DNA from: an uncultured Bifidobacterium sp.
GTDB taxonomy: Bacteria > Actinomycetota > Actinomycetes > Actinomycetales > Bifidobacteriaceae
Length of the DNA: 64,000 nt
Reading direction: 5' to 3'
Assembly: GCF_959020145.1 (NCBI RefSeq)
Contig: NZ_CAUEQY010000003.1
Span: forward strand, 84,264 to 148,263
In this document: positions 46,737 to 56,309 of the stretch, one piece after another
Position numbering within the stretch: position 1 is the stretch's first letter
How the letters are laid out: the number at the start of each line of letters is the position of its first letter
The notes under the pieces: model-generated
What the model saw: only the letters and a program-made list of their open reading frames with translations
The model's database searches: none
Told to the model about the DNA's origin: nothing
Translations under genes and position numbers: made by a program

Positions 46737-49579
46737 TTCGCATAGGATTGCGCGACGCGCGCAGCCATTTCGGCCGTTTCATCATGTCGATCGTGGCCAT
46801 CGCGCTCGGCGTGAGTTTCGTGGTCGGCTCGTTCTGTTTCCGCGAAATGCTCAACAACCAGGTTTCACAGATGATGTCCACCAATGCGGACCATGACGTG
46901 TACGTGCGCGGTTCGCAGGAGAAGAAAAAAGATTCGTCGGCGATGTCGATGGGATCGACGAAAAGCTACAACGATGTCGACGTCGATCTGGCGGGCACGA
47001 TAGCCAAGGTCGACGGTGTTTCCTCGGCACGCGTCGTGCACATGCTGTCCGGCGTGGTGCTGCTCGACAAGCATGGCGATGCGGTGACCACCATGGGGTC
47101 TCCGACGCTCGCCATAGGCATGGGCAAGTCGTCGCCGTGGCGGTCCGCCAAGTTCACGACCGGCACGTGGCCGAAGAACGGCGATGAGATCGCCCTTCAT
47201 TCCTTCGCCGCCGAACAGTCGGGTCTGAAGGTCGGCGATAAGACGAAAATCGTCTATCCGGACGGCGCTCATAAGGTGACCGTCAGCGGCATCTTCACCA
47301 CCGATGCCAGCCAGGCAGGCGCCATCATCATCGCCATCGATCCCGTAACGGCCAAGGAAAAAGCCAGCAAGCAGTCGGACGATCCCGACAAGACGTCGTT
47401 GATCAGCGTCTACGGCAATAAGACCACGCCGCTTGACGACAACGCGCAGCAGCAGCTGGCGGACCGTATCAACAAGGCGCTGCCGAGATCGGCGAAGGCG
47501 CATGCCATCACCGGTGACGAATACCGTGACGAATCAACCAAATCCACGCAGGACGCGCTCGGCTTCATCCAACCGCTTATTCTGATTTTCGCGGTGATCG
47601 CATTGTTTGTCGGCTCGTTCATCATCGCCAACACGTTCTCCATGATCGTGCGCGAGTCGATGCGCGGCTATGCGCTGCTGCGTTCCATCGGCGCTTCTCC
47701 CCTGCAAGTGTTCTCCACGGTGATCGTGCAAGCTCTGTTGCTGGGCCTGGTAGGTTCGCTCGCAGGCATCGGGCTCGGCTGGGGCATGGTCAAACTCATC
47801 GCATCCGGTTTGGCGAATATGGGTATGCCATTGACCGGCGCCACCAATCCGACCGTTTCCGACATGCTCGTCGGCCTTGTGGTCGGCATTGTGGTGACGT
47901 TGATCGGTGCGGCCCTGCCGGCGCGAAATGCGGCGCTTGCCCCGCCGATTCAGGCGATGAACGAAACCGTCAATCCGGAAAAGCCCGTCCTCGCACGTGG
48001 CATCCTCGGCACCGTCATGGTGCTGTTGGGCTTCCTGAGCTGGGGTTTCACCTACGCTTTGGCCGCCGCGGATGGTGACGGCGGTCCGACGCCGTGGAAG
48101 GCGCTCAACAGTATCGCTGTCGGCTGGCCGCTCGGTATTGGCGCGGCGCTGGCCGTGATCGGCGTGATTGTGGCGGGACCGGCATACGTGTCCACCGCGG
48201 GCGCGGTGCTCGGCTGGCTGCCATCGAAGGCCTTCACCGTGACTGGGCGTCTCGCGCAACGTAACATTTCTCGTTCGAAACGTCGCACGTCCAACACCGC
48301 AGCCGCCCTGTTCGTGGGAGTGGCGATTGTCAGCTGTCTGGGCGTGGTGGCCACGTCGGCGAAGGCTTCGGTCAATTCGCTGGTGGATACCGGGCTCAAA
48401 GCCGATTTCGCCGTATCTTCGGCTTCGGCCGGGCAGATTCCCGACCAGGCCATCAAAGACATCAAAAAGGTCGATGGCGTGAATCATGTGGTGTCGAACC
48501 GTGTGGTGCTTGGTGTGAAATATGACGGCAAAGCCATCAACGGGTTCACGTTCGCCACACAGCCGGAGCTGTTCACCAAGATCTTCGCCGCCGAAACCAC
48601 CGAAGGTGATGCCGCTGCCGCGTTGAAGGATGGCAAGCTGCTCGTCGGCAAGACCATTGCCGACGATCGTGGATGGCATGTGGGTCAGAAGGTCAAGGCC
48701 ACGGCCGAGAACATCGTGGTAGACAAGGAGGCCACAGCCAAGGCGCAGGCCGATTACCAGGCCAAGGTGCAGGCGCATGTGCAGGAATTGCAGTCGCAGG
48801 CCCAGCAATTGGCCGCATCCGGCGACTTGGCAGGAGCGCAGGCCAAGGCTTCGGAAATCGAACAGTACACGAACGACGCCAAGAACGTCGATCCGAAAAC
48901 GCTGGTCAAGACGAAGAAGGTCACCACCGGAAAGACGCTGACCATCGGCGCGATCGTGTCGAATTCCGTATACCGCGATTTCGCGATCGTCAACGACGAT
49001 TTGGCCGAGCAGATCGGCAACAAGCAGACCATGTTCGTCATGCAGGCGTTCGTCACGGACAAGCGGGGCGCCGACACGGCCCAAGTCAAGAAGGCCCTGA
49101 AGAAAACAATCAAGAAATACTACACAATCGTCGTGTTCGACCGTGACGAGTACAAGTCCACGATGAGCTCGATGATCGATCAGATGCTCATGGTCCTGTA
49201 CGCGTTGCTGGCTTTGTCCATCATCATCGCCATTTTCGGCATCGTGAACACGCTGGCGTTGAGCGTGTCGGAACGCACCAAGGAGATTGGTCTGCTCCGT
49301 GCCATCGGCACGTCACGTGGCCAGGTGCGTGGCATGCTTGGCATCGAAGCGGCGATCATCTCCGTGTTCGGCACGGTGTTGGGTTTGGTCGTCGGCGTCG
49401 CCGCGGGAGTGGTGATTCGTGCGGTCTACGCGTCCGAAGGTTTGGAGACGCTGGCGATTCCGTGGTTGCAGCTGCTCGTGTTCCTGCTGCTGTCGATTGT
49501 GGTCGGTCTGGTGTCCAGCATCTCCCCCGCCTCCCGCGCGTTGAAGCAGCCGGTCCTTGACGCCGTGGCGAGCGAGTGA
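46733..49579 (+). CDS. FtsX-like ABC permease
   Basis: 948 residues with ten or so membrane segments in two FtsX halves: an N-terminal segment, a MacB-type periplasmic domain (about 45-260), four segments, a second large external domain (about 555-810) and a final group of segments with RTKEIGLLRAIGTSRGQVRGM. The second external domain contains a strongly helical, Ala/Gln-rich stretch near 665-710 (KAQADYQAKVQAHVQELQSQ), probably a coiled coil. The pair is likely a mechanotransmission exporter rather than an importer; the cargo is unknown. Confidence 0.9.
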   Translation: MIRIGLRDARSHFGRFIMSIVAIALGVSFVVGSFCFREMLNNQVSQMMSTNADHDVYVRGSQEKKKDSSAMSMGSTKSYNDVDVDLAGTIAKVDGVSSARVVHMLSGVVLLDKHGDAVTTMGSPTLAIGMGKSSPWRSAKFTTGTWPKNGDEIALHSFAAEQSGLKVGDKTKIVYPDGAHKVTVSGIFTTDASQAGAIIIAIDPVTAKEKASKQSDDPDKTSLISVYGNKTTPLDDNAQQQLADRINKALPRSAKAHAITGDEYRDESTKSTQDALGFIQPLILIFAVIALFVGSFIIANTFSMIVRESMRGYALLRSIGASPLQVFSTVIVQALLLGLVGSLAGIGLGWGMVKLIASGLANMGMPLTGATNPTVSDMLVGLVVGIVVTLIGAALPARNAALAPPIQAMNETVNPEKPVLARGILGTVMVLLGFLSWGFTYALAAADGDGGPTPWKALNSIAVGWPLGIGAALAVIGVIVAGPAYVSTAGAVLGWLPSKAFTVTGRLAQRNISRSKRRTSNTAAALFVGVAIVSCLGVVATSAKASVNSLVDTGLKADFAVSSASAGQIPDQAIKDIKKVDGVNHVVSNRVVLGVKYDGKAINGFTFATQPELFTKIFAAETTEGDAAAALKDGKLLVGKTIADDRGWHVGQKVKATAENIVVDKEATAKAQADYQAKVQAHVQELQSQAQQLAASGDLAGAQAKASEIEQYTNDAKNVDPKTLVKTKKVTTGKTLTIGAIVSNSVYRDFAIVNDDLAEQIGNKQTMFVMQAFVTDKRGADTAQVKKALKKTIKKYYTIVVFDRDEYKSTMSSMIDQMLMVLYALLALSIIIAIFGIVNTLALSVSERTKEIGLLRAIGTSRGQVRGMLGIEAAIISVFGTVLGLVVGVAAGVVIRAVYASEGLETLAIPWLQLLVFLLLSIVVGLVSSISPASRALKQPVLDAVASE

Positions 49580-49613
49580 GACAGTTGGAGCGGAACATCG
49601 AAAGGAGGCAGCA

Positions 49614-49871
49614 ATGCCTATTCCCAATGAGATTCCAGTAGGAGCGCGCATCGTGGTGCGCACCTTGGAAGGCGTCGATCCTACCGATCATCGTATGAAG
49701 TTCCGCGATTACGTAGGCCACGTGCGTTCGTGGGACGGTCAGAAACTGGAGATGACGCGCGATGCGGCGGCGAACGGCTCACGTCCCGAGCAGCGTGTCA
49801 CGATTCCCGCCGACGAAATCGTGACGATCAAGCCGGTGCCGGAACGTTCCATGACTCGGCCACGTCCGTAG
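49614..49871 (+). CDS. Small SH3-like (Rv0428c-type) domain protein
   Basis: 85 residues. The pattern ARIVVRTLEG, then RDYVGHVRSWDGQKLEMTRD and RVTIPADEIVTIKPVPER resembles the SH3-like N-terminal domain of mycobacterial Rv0428c-type acetyltransferases, but the GNAT domain is absent. GAAAGGAGG is well placed before ATG 49614. It follows the permease by 34 bases, so it is likely co-transcribed. Function unknown. Confidence 0.65.
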   Translation: MPIPNEIPVGARIVVRTLEGVDPTDHRMKFRDYVGHVRSWDGQKLEMTRDAAANGSRPEQRVTIPADEIVTIKPVPERSMTRPRP

Positions 49872-49905
49872 TCGCATACCTCCCCCTACCGCGCGCAAAG
49901 ACAAG

Positions 49906-49944
49906 AGCGCCGCAATCGCACTGATTTTCTGCGATTGCGGCGCT
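49906..49944. terminator. Bidirectional terminator between convergent units
   Basis: A perfect 15-bp stem, AGCGCCGCAATCGCA / TGCGATTGCGGCGCT, has a 9-base loop and TTT following on the plus strand. It separates the ABC/SH3 unit from the convergent tyrA. Confidence 0.85.
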
Positions 49945-49968
49945 TTTGCATAGCGATGGCGTCAGTCG

Positions 49969-51009
49969 TCAGACCACGGAACGCGCCTGCGCGATCGCGG
50001 TACGCTCGCCGTCGAATCGCACGATATGCTCGCCTCTGCGGGCGGATTCCAGCAGCGTGCGCTGCCAATCGTTTTCGGGAATCGACAGTTCGACCGTCGC
50101 GCAATGTTCGGCGTACTCCGGCTGCCTGCTGGCGGCCTTGTAGTCGCGGAACGGTTGGCCTTGGGCGAAGAAACGGTCCATTTGCTTCACGTCGCCTTCC
50201 GTGGGGCGCACGCCGGTATCGGCCATGTCATGCAGCACGTTGGCCACCAACGTCAATCGGTTGGCCATGTTGCGTAGCAAAGTCTCCACGTTGGCCGCGT
50301 CCTCCTCCACCATGGCACGTGTGCGGTTCGGATCGGTCAGCGCCACGCGCGTCATGTCACGCCAGGACCCGGCTGCGAGCGCGGCCGCGATGTTGCGGTT
50401 CGGGTTGGCCACCAGCTCGTTGATCATGGCGGTGGCGATGACGTGAGGCATATGTGAGATGAGCGCGGCGCAACGGTCATGGGTGGCGTCGTCAAGTACG
50501 ATGAGCCGGTTGCCGCAACGATTCACGATCATGTCGGCCACGGCGCGGAACCGGCGGTATTCGGTGTGTTCGTCGACGGTGATGGCCCAGAGCACGTCGT
50601 CATAGAGTGTAGGGTCGGATGCCTCCCAGCCGGACAGTTCGTTGCCGGCCATCGGGTGTGCTCCGACGTAGCAGCCGTCAAGACCAATGGCTTTGACTTG
50701 GTCGCGGACCATGCCTTTGACGCTGCCCACGTCGGTGAGCGTGGTTGTTTCCGTGTCGATCAATGGTTTCAATGCGCCGAGGATTTCGGGCATGGCCTTG
50801 AGCGGGTTGCACAGTACGAGCACGTTCGGTTTGGTTTCGGCGAGTGCCGCCAAGGTGGGTTTGCAGATGATGCCGTCGGCTTCGGCGGTGGCGTAGGGGC
50901 GGTCGTTGTGGTTCCATGCGGTCACTTCGCAGCCGGCGTTGACGAGTCGGCGTGCCAGTGATCCTCCGATGAGGCCGAGTCCTACGATTGCGATGCGTGG
51001 CTTCACCAC
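49969..51009 (-). CDS. tyrA: Prephenate dehydrogenase TyrA
   Basis: About 346 residues. An NAD(P) Rossmann fold begins at PRIAIVGLGLIGGSLARRL. The catalytic His lies in VGAHPMAGNELSGWEAS and a second conserved region reads DDATHDRCAALISHMPHVIATAM. It converts prephenate to 4-hydroxyphenylpyruvate for tyrosine. No ACT domain is obvious. The start is one of two adjacent GTGs (51009 or 51006), both inside the pheA stop region with AGGGAG upstream, so it is translationally coupled to pheA. Confidence 0.92.
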   Translation of the reverse strand: MVKPRIAIVGLGLIGGSLARRLVNAGCEVTAWNHNDRPYATAEADGIICKPTLAALAETKPNVLVLCNPLKAMPEILGALKPLIDTETTTLTDVGSVKGMVRDQVKAIGLDGCYVGAHPMAGNELSGWEASDPTLYDDVLWAITVDEHTEYRRFRAVADMIVNRCGNRLIVLDDATHDRCAALISHMPHVIATAMINELVANPNRNIAAALAAGSWRDMTRVALTDPNRTRAMVEEDAANVETLLRNMANRLTLVANVLHDMADTGVRPTEGDVKQMDRFFAQGQPFRDYKAASRQPEYAEHCATVELSIPENDWQRTLLESARRGEHIVRFDGERTAIAQARSVV

Positions 51010-51983
51010 ATCAGCTCCCTTCTGACGGTTTCGTCGTTCTGCCAATCGTCCGGCAGGTGGCTGTCGTCGAGTCGTACGCCGCCTTGCGGCAGCATCCATG
51101 AGGTGACGGGCGGGTTGGGGCGTTCCCTGCGCGGGTAGACGGCGAGTGTTTTGGCCCAGTCGCCATGTTCTGCGATTTCCACAAGCGCGTCGCGGAAACG
51201 TTCCTCCCAAGGGGCGGCGTCGAGGGTGACGATGAAGCTGTATGTGCCGGTGCGTCCTTTGATGGGCCGTGAGATGAAGCTGGTCATGTTCAGTCCCGCG
51301 TCACGGAACACGTCGAGCAGGTTGGCGAGCACGCCTGGGCCGGTGACGAGCGGGATGAGCGTCAATACCGATTCGTATTCGACGTTAGCTTCGGCGCGTG
51401 GTTTGGCGAGCAGCCGTGCGACTTCGGCGCGTGACGCGAGCACGAGGAAGTCGGTGGCGGCTCCTTGGTAGTCCTGGATGGCGGTGCCGATGCGGGTGAT
51501 GTCGTACAGTTCGCCGCAGATGGCGGGACCGAAGGCGATTTCACCTGGGATAAGGTCCCGGCAGGCCGCCGCGTTGGATGTGGCCGGCTGTGTGGAGAGC
51601 CGATGTTCGGCGATGAATCGTTTGCATTGCGCGAGACCGTGCGGATGGGCGGTGGCGATGCGCGCTTCGGCTGGATCGGCTCCTTGCGCCACGTATGCGT
51701 CGAATTCGACGTTCACACCGACGCGTGCGAATCCGACAAGGTCCTTCGCGTCGATCAGAGCGTCGAGGTTGGGGACCACGTACCCTTCGACGTTGTTCTC
51801 CCAGGCCACGATTCCCCAGCCGTCGCCGTGCTGTGCGGCGTCAAGAATCTGCGGCACATCGTCCATAGGCATCAGGTCGAAGCCTTGCGGTTCGAGCCGT
51901 GCCAACTCTTGGGCGGCATTGACGGCCGCCTGATGGGTGAAGGTGCCTTGTGGCCCCAGATAGAACAGCTTGCGTGCGCTCAT
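51003..51983 (-). CDS. pheA: Prephenate dehydratase PheA
   Basis: 326 residues. A PDT domain (about 5-190, with FYLGPQGTFTHQAA, WENNVEGYVVPNLDAL and GAATDFLVLASR) is followed by an ACT regulatory domain (about 205-285) with the GLNMTSFISRPIKGRTGTYSFIVTLD stretch, where phenylalanine would bind for feedback inhibition. It makes phenylpyruvate for phenylalanine. No chorismate mutase domain is fused. ATG 51983 has AAGGAGG upstream; the GTG at 52022 is less likely. Confidence 0.93.
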   Translation of the reverse strand: MSARKLFYLGPQGTFTHQAAVNAAQELARLEPQGFDLMPMDDVPQILDAAQHGDGWGIVAWENNVEGYVVPNLDALIDAKDLVGFARVGVNVEFDAYVAQGADPAEARIATAHPHGLAQCKRFIAEHRLSTQPATSNAAACRDLIPGEIAFGPAICGELYDITRIGTAIQDYQGAATDFLVLASRAEVARLLAKPRAEANVEYESVLTLIPLVTGPGVLANLLDVFRDAGLNMTSFISRPIKGRTGTYSFIVTLDAAPWEERFRDALVEIAEHGDWAKTLAVYPRRERPNPPVTSWMLPQGGVRLDDSHLPDDWQNDETVRRELMW

Positions 51984-52052
51984 TGCCGCCTGTGCCTCCT
52001 TGTTGCGGGTCATCCTAAGCACCTTAGCGCATTCGCGGGGCTGTGGAGGGGT

Positions 52053-52613
52053 CTAGTCCACCGGTTGGGCGGTGTCATGGTCCGGTTCAGACGATTCGTT
52101 CTGGTCATATTCCGTGGAGTCATCCTCAGTGCGCGGCGGCATCGTGAACCAGCTTTTGGGCAGCGCCAGCATGATCAATGGAATCAGCACCACGCCGTAT
52201 AGCCAGAAATAGCCGGCGTTGTTGCTGAAATACGGCAACGTCGCCGTCTCGCCGAATCCGACGGGAATCATGGCGTCCCCGCCCGGACCGTAACCGGCCA
52301 TGACGGTCCAGACCACCAGTGACGAACTGATCAGATGCAATGCGAGGCCCGATACGCCATCACGTGAACGCGCCGACCATGTCGAGATGATGACCAGAGC
52401 ATATGCGATCACAAGACCGTAGGGAATATTCGCCGACGCGCCCATGCGGTGCGCCATCGTGCCGATCACGCCGACGACGGCACCGGCGAGCAGGTCAACC
52501 AAAAACCGCGCCCATACCGGTAGACGATGCGACCACGGCAGCAGCCTGCGGTCGATGCCGTCCTGTGATTGCGATTGCGGTTCCGGCTGTGTTTCCTGCG
52601 TGCGTTGCGTCAT
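52053..52613 (-). CDS. Small integral membrane protein (DUF6113-like)
   Basis: About 186 residues with four hydrophobic segments (FLVDLLAGAVVGVIGTMAHRMG, GLVIAYALVIISTW, LALHLISSSLVVWTVMAGYG and FWLYGVVLIPLIMLALP) and polar ends. This resembles actinobacterial DUF6113 proteins; no function is known. ATG 52613 or GTG 52622 may be the start. It precedes the pheA-tyrA operon by 69 bases on the same strand. Confidence 0.7.
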   Translation of the reverse strand: MTQRTQETQPEPQSQSQDGIDRRLLPWSHRLPVWARFLVDLLAGAVVGVIGTMAHRMGASANIPYGLVIAYALVIISTWSARSRDGVSGLALHLISSSLVVWTVMAGYGPGGDAMIPVGFGETATLPYFSNNAGYFWLYGVVLIPLIMLALPKSWFTMPPRTEDDSTEYDQNESSEPDHDTAQPVD

Positions 52614-52649
52614 GTCTTCCACTATGCCCTACGTTCCTTACAAAACAGC

Positions 52650-52699
52650 AAGAAAGGCAAGAGATACGCGGAAAACCGCCGACATCTCTTGCCTTTCTT
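52650..52699. terminator. Inverted repeat after typA
   Basis: A perfect 16-bp stem, AAGAAAGGCAAGAGAT / ATCTCTTGCCTTTCTT, with an 18-base loop, lies about 65 bases past the typA stop and upstream of the membrane protein gene. Confidence 0.7.
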
Positions 52700-52763
52700 A
52701 AGCGTTTAGCGCACTAGCGGAACACACTACCGTGCCCGCGAAGCGCCAAAACAATGCGAAGAA

Positions 52764-54695
52764 TCACTTGTTATTCTGAGCGTTGTTCTGGCGACGCTGC
52801 TTGGCGCGCCACTTGTACCAATCCTCACGGCTCAGAATGATCTTGCGCACGCGGATGGATTCCGGGGTGACTTCCACGCACTCGTCCTCGTTGGCAAAGT
52901 CCAGGGACTCTTCGAGGCTCATCTTGATCGGCGGGGTCAGGGTTTCCAGCACGTCTGCGGTGGCGGAACGCATGTTGGTCATGTGCTTGGCCAGCGTGAT
53001 GTTCACATCCAGCTCGTCCGGCTTGTTGTTGATGCCGACGACCTGGCCCTCGTACACCGGGGACTGCGGCTCGACGAAGAAGTTGCCACGTGCCTGCAGA
53101 CGCTGCATGGCGTACGGAGTGGCGACGCCCTGACGGTCGCAGACCATGGAGCCGTTCTGACGGGTCACGATCTGGCCGGCCCACGGAGCGTAGCCAGCGG
53201 AGATGGAGGAGGCGATGCCGGTGCCGCGGGTGGCGGACAGCAACGCGGTGCGGAAGCCGATCAGACCACGGGAGGGCACGGTGAACTGCAGACGGACCCA
53301 GCCGGTGCCGTGGTTGGTCATGTTGTCCATGCGGCCCTTGCGGTCGGCGAGCAGCTGGGTGACGGCGCCCATGTACTCTTCCGGCACGTCGATGGTGGTG
53401 TTTTCCATCGGCTCGTTGACCACGCCGTCGATGGTCTTGGTGACCACCTGCGGACGGCCGACGGTCAGCTCGAAGCCTTCACGGCGCATCTGCTCGGCAA
53501 GCACGGCCAGTGCGAGTTCGCCACGGCCCTGCACTTCCCAGGCGTCCGGACGGTCGGTCGGCAGCACCTTGATGGACACGTTGCCGATGAGCTCGCGATC
53601 GAGGCGGTCCTTGATCATGCGGGCGGTAAGCTTGTGGTCCTTGCCTTCGGTGCCGGCAAGCGGGGAATCGTTGATGCCGAAGGTCATGGAGATGGCCGGG
53701 TCGTCAACGTGGATAAGCGGCAGCGGACGCGGATCGTCCGGGTCGACGATGGTCTCGCCGATCATGATGTCGTTCACGCCGGCGACGGCGACGATGTCGC
53801 CAGGGCCTGCGGATTCGACCGGGGTGCGCTCCAGGCCCTGCGTACGCAGCAGCTCGGACACGCGGAAGTTCTCGATGGAGCCGTCCACACGGGACAGACC
53901 GTAGGTCTTGCCCTTCTCAAGGGTGCCGTTGTAGATGCGGACCAGACCGAGTCGGCCGAGGAAGTCGGAGGAATCGATGTTGGCGACGTGGGCCTGCAGC
54001 GGCGCGCCTTCCTCGTATTCCGGAGCCGGAATGTTCTTGATGATGGCCTCGAACAGCGGCTCGAGGTTGTCGTTGTCCGGCAGGCCGCCGTTTTCCGGCT
54101 GGTTTTCGGAAGCGTAACCGGCCTTGGCGGCGCAGTAGATGACCGGAAGGTCGAAGAGGGAATCCTCATCGAGGTCGATGCCTTCCTCGATGACGTCCTG
54201 GGCCAGGCCGAGCAGCAGGTCGGAGGACTCACCGACGACTTCGGAGATTCGGGCGTCCGGACGATCGGTCTTGTTCACGCACAGGATGACCGGAAGCTTG
54301 GCTTCGAGGGCCTTGCGCAGCACGAAACGGGTCTGCGGCAGCGGGCCCTCGGAAGCGTCGACGAGCAGCACGACGCCATCGACCATGGAGATGCCACGCT
54401 CCACCTCGCCACCGAAATCGGCGTGGCCAGGGGTATCGATGATGTTGAGGGTGATGCCTTCCGGATGGCCGTACTTGGCGGCCAGCGGGCCGGTGTACTG
54501 CACCGCGGTGTTCTTGGCGAGGATGGTGATGCCCTTCTCGCGTTCCAGATCGTTGGAATCCATCACACGGTCCGGGACTTCCTCACGCTCGTTGAACACG
54601 TGGGACTGGGCCAGCATCGCGTTGACCAGGGTGGTCTTACCGTGATCGACGTGTGCCACAATCGCTACATTTCGGATATCGCCGCGAACCGCCAT
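52764..54695 (-). CDS. typA: Ribosome-associated GTPase TypA/BipA
   Basis: 643 residues of the translational GTPase family. G1 AHVDHGKTT, switch region REKGITILAKNTAVQY, G3 DTPGHADFGGEVERG and G4 NKTDRPDA are intact, followed by EF-G-like domains II, III and V and the BipA-specific C-terminus (RKGRMDNMTNHGTGWVRLQF and SRGLIGFRTALLSATRG). It acts on the ribosome under stress and in subunit assembly. ATG 54695. It stands as its own unit with a long AT-rich upstream region. Confidence 0.96.
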   Translation of the reverse strand: MAVRGDIRNVAIVAHVDHGKTTLVNAMLAQSHVFNEREEVPDRVMDSNDLEREKGITILAKNTAVQYTGPLAAKYGHPEGITLNIIDTPGHADFGGEVERGISMVDGVVLLVDASEGPLPQTRFVLRKALEAKLPVILCVNKTDRPDARISEVVGESSDLLLGLAQDVIEEGIDLDEDSLFDLPVIYCAAKAGYASENQPENGGLPDNDNLEPLFEAIIKNIPAPEYEEGAPLQAHVANIDSSDFLGRLGLVRIYNGTLEKGKTYGLSRVDGSIENFRVSELLRTQGLERTPVESAGPGDIVAVAGVNDIMIGETIVDPDDPRPLPLIHVDDPAISMTFGINDSPLAGTEGKDHKLTARMIKDRLDRELIGNVSIKVLPTDRPDAWEVQGRGELALAVLAEQMRREGFELTVGRPQVVTKTIDGVVNEPMENTTIDVPEEYMGAVTQLLADRKGRMDNMTNHGTGWVRLQFTVPSRGLIGFRTALLSATRGTGIASSISAGYAPWAGQIVTRQNGSMVCDRQGVATPYAMQRLQARGNFFVEPQSPVYEGQVVGINNKPDELDVNITLAKHMTNMRSATADVLETLTPPIKMSLEESLDFANEDECVEVTPESIRVRKIILSREDWYKWRAKQRRQNNAQNNK

Positions 54696-54822
54696 CGAAA
54701 CCTCTCTTAGTGTTGCTGTTCTCTTACGTAAACGTTCGGTACGTACATGCTATCGGTACTTAAAAATCCGTACTTACACACAAACCGAGCCAATTCTAGC
54801 GAAGCATTACGACACATGGAAA

Positions 54823-54860
54823 ACGGCGGACCTGTCAGATCATGCCGACAGGCCCGCCGT
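54823..54860 (-). terminator. Terminator after niaP
   Basis: The stem ACGGCGG-A-CCTGTC / GACAGG-C-CCGCCGT (13 paired bases, one A-C mismatch) with a 10-base loop is followed on the minus strand by T residues. It lies 27 bases beyond the MFS gene. Confidence 0.75.
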
Positions 54861-54886
54861 CAATCGCGCGAAGAGACGCGCGGACC

Positions 54887-56242
54887 TTAATCCTCAAGCT
54901 CCTTGCCAGTGCGTTCAGGCAGGCACAGGGCCGCCACGCAGGCGAGAATGAACGCCACGGCGAAAACGATGAACGCCACGGCCTTGTTGCCACCGGACAA
55001 GGTCAGGAACCATGGCATCAGCAGCGGCGCGATGATCGCGGCCACACGACCGCAAGCCGCGGCTGCACCGGAGGCGGCGCCGCGCAGACGCGTCGGATAG
55101 ATTTCCGGAGTCACCGCGTACAACACGCCCCAAGCGCCAAGGTTGGACGCGGACAGCAACATGCCGAAGCCCAGCACAGCGGCCACGGAACCGGCTTGGG
55201 AGAAGGCGAACGCGGCCACGGCGGACACGGCGAGGAACACGCTCAGGGTCTTCCTGCGGCCCCAGATCTCCACCAGCCATGCCGCGAGGAAGTAGCCGGG
55301 CAGCTGTGCGATGGCGATGGCGAGCGTGTAGCCGAACGACTTGGTCAGCGAGCCGAACTGGTCGGCCAGCAGAGACGGCATCCACGTGAACGCGCTGTAG
55401 TAGGAGAAGTTCACGAAGAACCATGTGGCCCAGATGGCTGCGGTGCGCGCAAGATACTTCTTGCCGAACAGCTCGCGGGTTTTGATCTTCGGCAGCGGCT
55501 CGCCCTTCGGGGATGCGACCGGTTCGACGCCTCCGGCCTGTTCGAAGTAGCGCACGGCCTGCTCGGCCTCATCCTCACGTCCCTTGGATTCGAGGAATCG
55601 CACGGACTCAGGGATATGAATGCGCGTCACGATGGCGTACAGCAGCGGCAATGCTCCGATGAGCAGCGCCCAGCGCCATCCCCAATCGCCGGTGTTAGGA
55701 ATGACGAAATAGCCGATGCAGGCGGCGATGATCCAGCCGATTGCCCAGAAGGATTCCAGCAGCACCGTCATACGGCCGCGTTGTTTGGTCGGAGAGAATT
55801 CCGAGACCAATGTGGAGGCGACCGGCAGCTCGGCGCCCAGGCCGAGGCCGATGACCAGTCGAGCGATCAGCAGAGCCGCCAGCGACCATGACAACGCCAT
55901 ACCGCCATTGGCCAGACCGAAAATCACCAGCGTCGCGGAGAAGACCGTCTTGCGGCCAACGCGGTCGGCCACGAAGCCGCCAAGCGCGGCGCCGATCGCC
56001 ATTCCGACGAAACCGATGGACAGCACCCAGCTTTTCTCGGTCGGCGTCAGATTGAAATGCGGATCGGCCGCGATGGCGGCCACGACGAACGACACCAGAC
56101 CAACGTCCATCGCGTCGAACGCCCATCCAATACCCGAAGCCACCAACAGCTTCCTGTGCGCCTTGTTGAACGGCAGTCGGTCAAGACGCTCGTTGCGAGT
56201 CAGCGAGACCTCTCCCCCGACGGTTTGTTGCGATGCGGACAT
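54887..56242 (-). CDS. niaP: MFS transporter, NiaP-type niacin permease
   Basis: 451 residues and twelve membrane segments. KLLVASGIGWAFDAMDVGLVSFVVAAI near the start, VADRVGRKTVFS and GLGLGAELPVASTLVSEFSP are typical of the NiaP branch of the aromatic acid/sugar porter superfamily. NiaP imports nicotinic acid for NAD salvage. The call is supported by its neighbour, an NrtR-type NAD regulator 67 bases upstream on the same strand. ATG 56242 has AAAGGGG upstream. Regulation is probably by NrtR at the shared promoter. No nicotinate phosphoribosyltransferase is in this window. Confidence 0.82.
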   Translation of the reverse strand: MSASQQTVGGEVSLTRNERLDRLPFNKAHRKLLVASGIGWAFDAMDVGLVSFVVAAIAADPHFNLTPTEKSWVLSIGFVGMAIGAALGGFVADRVGRKTVFSATLVIFGLANGGMALSWSLAALLIARLVIGLGLGAELPVASTLVSEFSPTKQRGRMTVLLESFWAIGWIIAACIGYFVIPNTGDWGWRWALLIGALPLLYAIVTRIHIPESVRFLESKGREDEAEQAVRYFEQAGGVEPVASPKGEPLPKIKTRELFGKKYLARTAAIWATWFFVNFSYYSAFTWMPSLLADQFGSLTKSFGYTLAIAIAQLPGYFLAAWLVEIWGRRKTLSVFLAVSAVAAFAFSQAGSVAAVLGFGMLLSASNLGAWGVLYAVTPEIYPTRLRGAASGAAAACGRVAAIIAPLLMPWFLTLSGGNKAVAFIVFAVAFILACVAALCLPERTGKELED

Positions 56243-56309
56243 CAACACCCCTTTATCATTGTTTTCCTATTGTGTCGTGAGCTCGTTCAAGCCCGACGAT
56301 GGCAGGCGA

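Noticed and set aside
52983..54710. A 575-codon frame opposite typA
   Set aside because: Shadow of codon bias; typA motifs are complete on the other strand.
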